NCBI RefSeq assembly: GCF_000764655.1
Contig: NZ_JRGL01000012.1
Coordinates: 62,001 to 126,000 of the forward strand
DNA length: 64,000 nt
Reading direction: 5' to 3'
Origin: Aeromonas aquatica
GTDB taxonomy: Bacteria; Pseudomonadota; Gammaproteobacteria; Enterobacterales; Aeromonadaceae
The notes under the pieces are model-generated. The model saw nothing but the letters and a program-made list of their open reading frames with translations. It had not been told where the DNA came from and did not search any database. The position numbers and the translations under genes are program-made. How positions within the stretch are numbered: position 1 is the first letter of the stretch; the number at the start of each line of letters is the position of its first letter. Below are positions 63,627-64,000 of this stretch, in pieces.

Positions 63627-64000
63627 GCCCATTTTGGGGCGGGTTGCTGCTGGCCTCGCTGTCGCTCCCGATGGCGACTATGGCCAACGAGGTGTTTGCC
63701 CCCTCCGACATTCCGCTGCTCGACAACCGCTTTCGCATCGATTACGGGGTGAAGGAGATCACCTTCATCATCAAACGCAAGCCGGGTACCCCCTCGGTGA
63801 TCCTGGTGCAACCCGATGGCAGCAAGCTCTATGTGGGCAAGGTCACGCCACCGGACGTAGGCTGGCTGGCGCAGCAGGATCAGGATCTCATTACTGTCCG
63901 CAATCCCATGGCGGGCCCCTGGCAAGCCATTGGCGGGGTCGACCCCGATAACCGGGTGCGGCTGCTGTCTGACATCCGGCTCGAGAGCGAGCCGCTGCCG
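63623..64000 (+). CDS. Exported protein of the TIGR03503 type, 3' end outside window
   Basis: The first 126 codons are present. A signal peptide (WGGLLLASLSLPMATMANE) is followed by LLDNRFRIDYGVKEITFIIKRKPGTPSVILVQPDGSKLYV and PMAGPWQAIGGVDPDNRVRL, which recall the uncharacterised TIGR03503 family of vibrios and shewanellas. The start ATG overlaps the dnaQ stop. Function unknown. Confidence 0.65.
   Translation, partial: MSPFWGGLLLASLSLPMATMANEVFAPSDIPLLDNRFRIDYGVKEITFIIKRKPGTPSVILVQPDGSKLYVGKVTPPDVGWLAQQDQDLITVRNPMAGPWQAIGGVDPDNRVRLLSDIRLESEPLP

Overview
The window looks like a chromosomal segment of a gammaproteobacterium, most probably an Aeromonas. This rests on the high G+C coding sequence, the recognisable protein families and gene neighbourhoods shared with enteric bacteria and vibrios (cmoA/cmoB-yecE-aspS-yebC; fur-fldA-ybfE-ybfF-seqA-pgm; yafD-mltD-gloB-yafS-rnhA-dnaQ). 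The phosphoethanolamine transferase also resembles the MCR-3-like enzymes known from Aeromonas. No prophage, insertion sequence, integron or CRISPR array is visible. The genus call is inference, not proof.

Layout. 1-6.8 kb: a partial retropepsin-like zinc protease lipoprotein gene, cmoB and cmoA (wobble uridine modification), yecE, then aspS-yebC behind a long leader. 6.8-9.1 kb: an eptA/MCR-3-like lipid A phosphoethanolamine transferase with a PmrA box in its promoter; its 3' end is present three times in tandem. 9.1-16.9 kb: a chitin-sugar locus, nagBAC divergent from nagE plus a periplasmic chitobiase, with two NagC-like operators and a CRP site in the shared control region. 17-23.2 kb: a five-gene molybdenum hydroxylase operon (Mo subunit, 2Fe-2S subunit, tri-haem cytochrome c, XdhC, MobA-like).

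23.6-31.1 kb: housekeeping genes glnS, fur, a hotdog thioesterase, fldA, ybfE, DUF2788, ybfF, seqA and pgm. 31.1-33.8 kb: a divergent EamA exporter/MarR regulator pair with two palindromic operators, and mltB. 33.9-41.5 kb: a seven-gene operon related to the uncharacterised E. coli ydjXYZ-ynjABCDEF cluster, in which a TVP38/DedA membrane domain is fused to a mercuric-reductase-like flavoprotein. 41.7-48.8 kb: ppiC, an orphan membrane protein, and tamA-tamB, whose junction is partly duplicated.

48.8-64 kb: two tandem tRNA-Tyr genes, an uncharacterised protein, raiA with a perfect CRP site, a GAF-PAS-GGDEF-EAL protein, slt, a GalR-like regulator, a candidate small RNA, a YeeZ-like protein, yciA, a yafD homologue that looks like a lipoprotein, mltD, gloB, yafS, rnhA, dnaQ and a partial exported protein.

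Themes. Chitin use is joined up: periplasmic chitobiase releases GlcNAc, NagE imports and phosphorylates it, NagA deacetylates and NagB deaminates, under NagC and CRP. Envelope work is prominent (EptA, TamAB and three lytic transglycosylases). The least explained items are the ynj-type operon with its fusion protein, the two gene-end duplications (eptA and tamA/tamB), and the candidate RNA near 56.4 kb.
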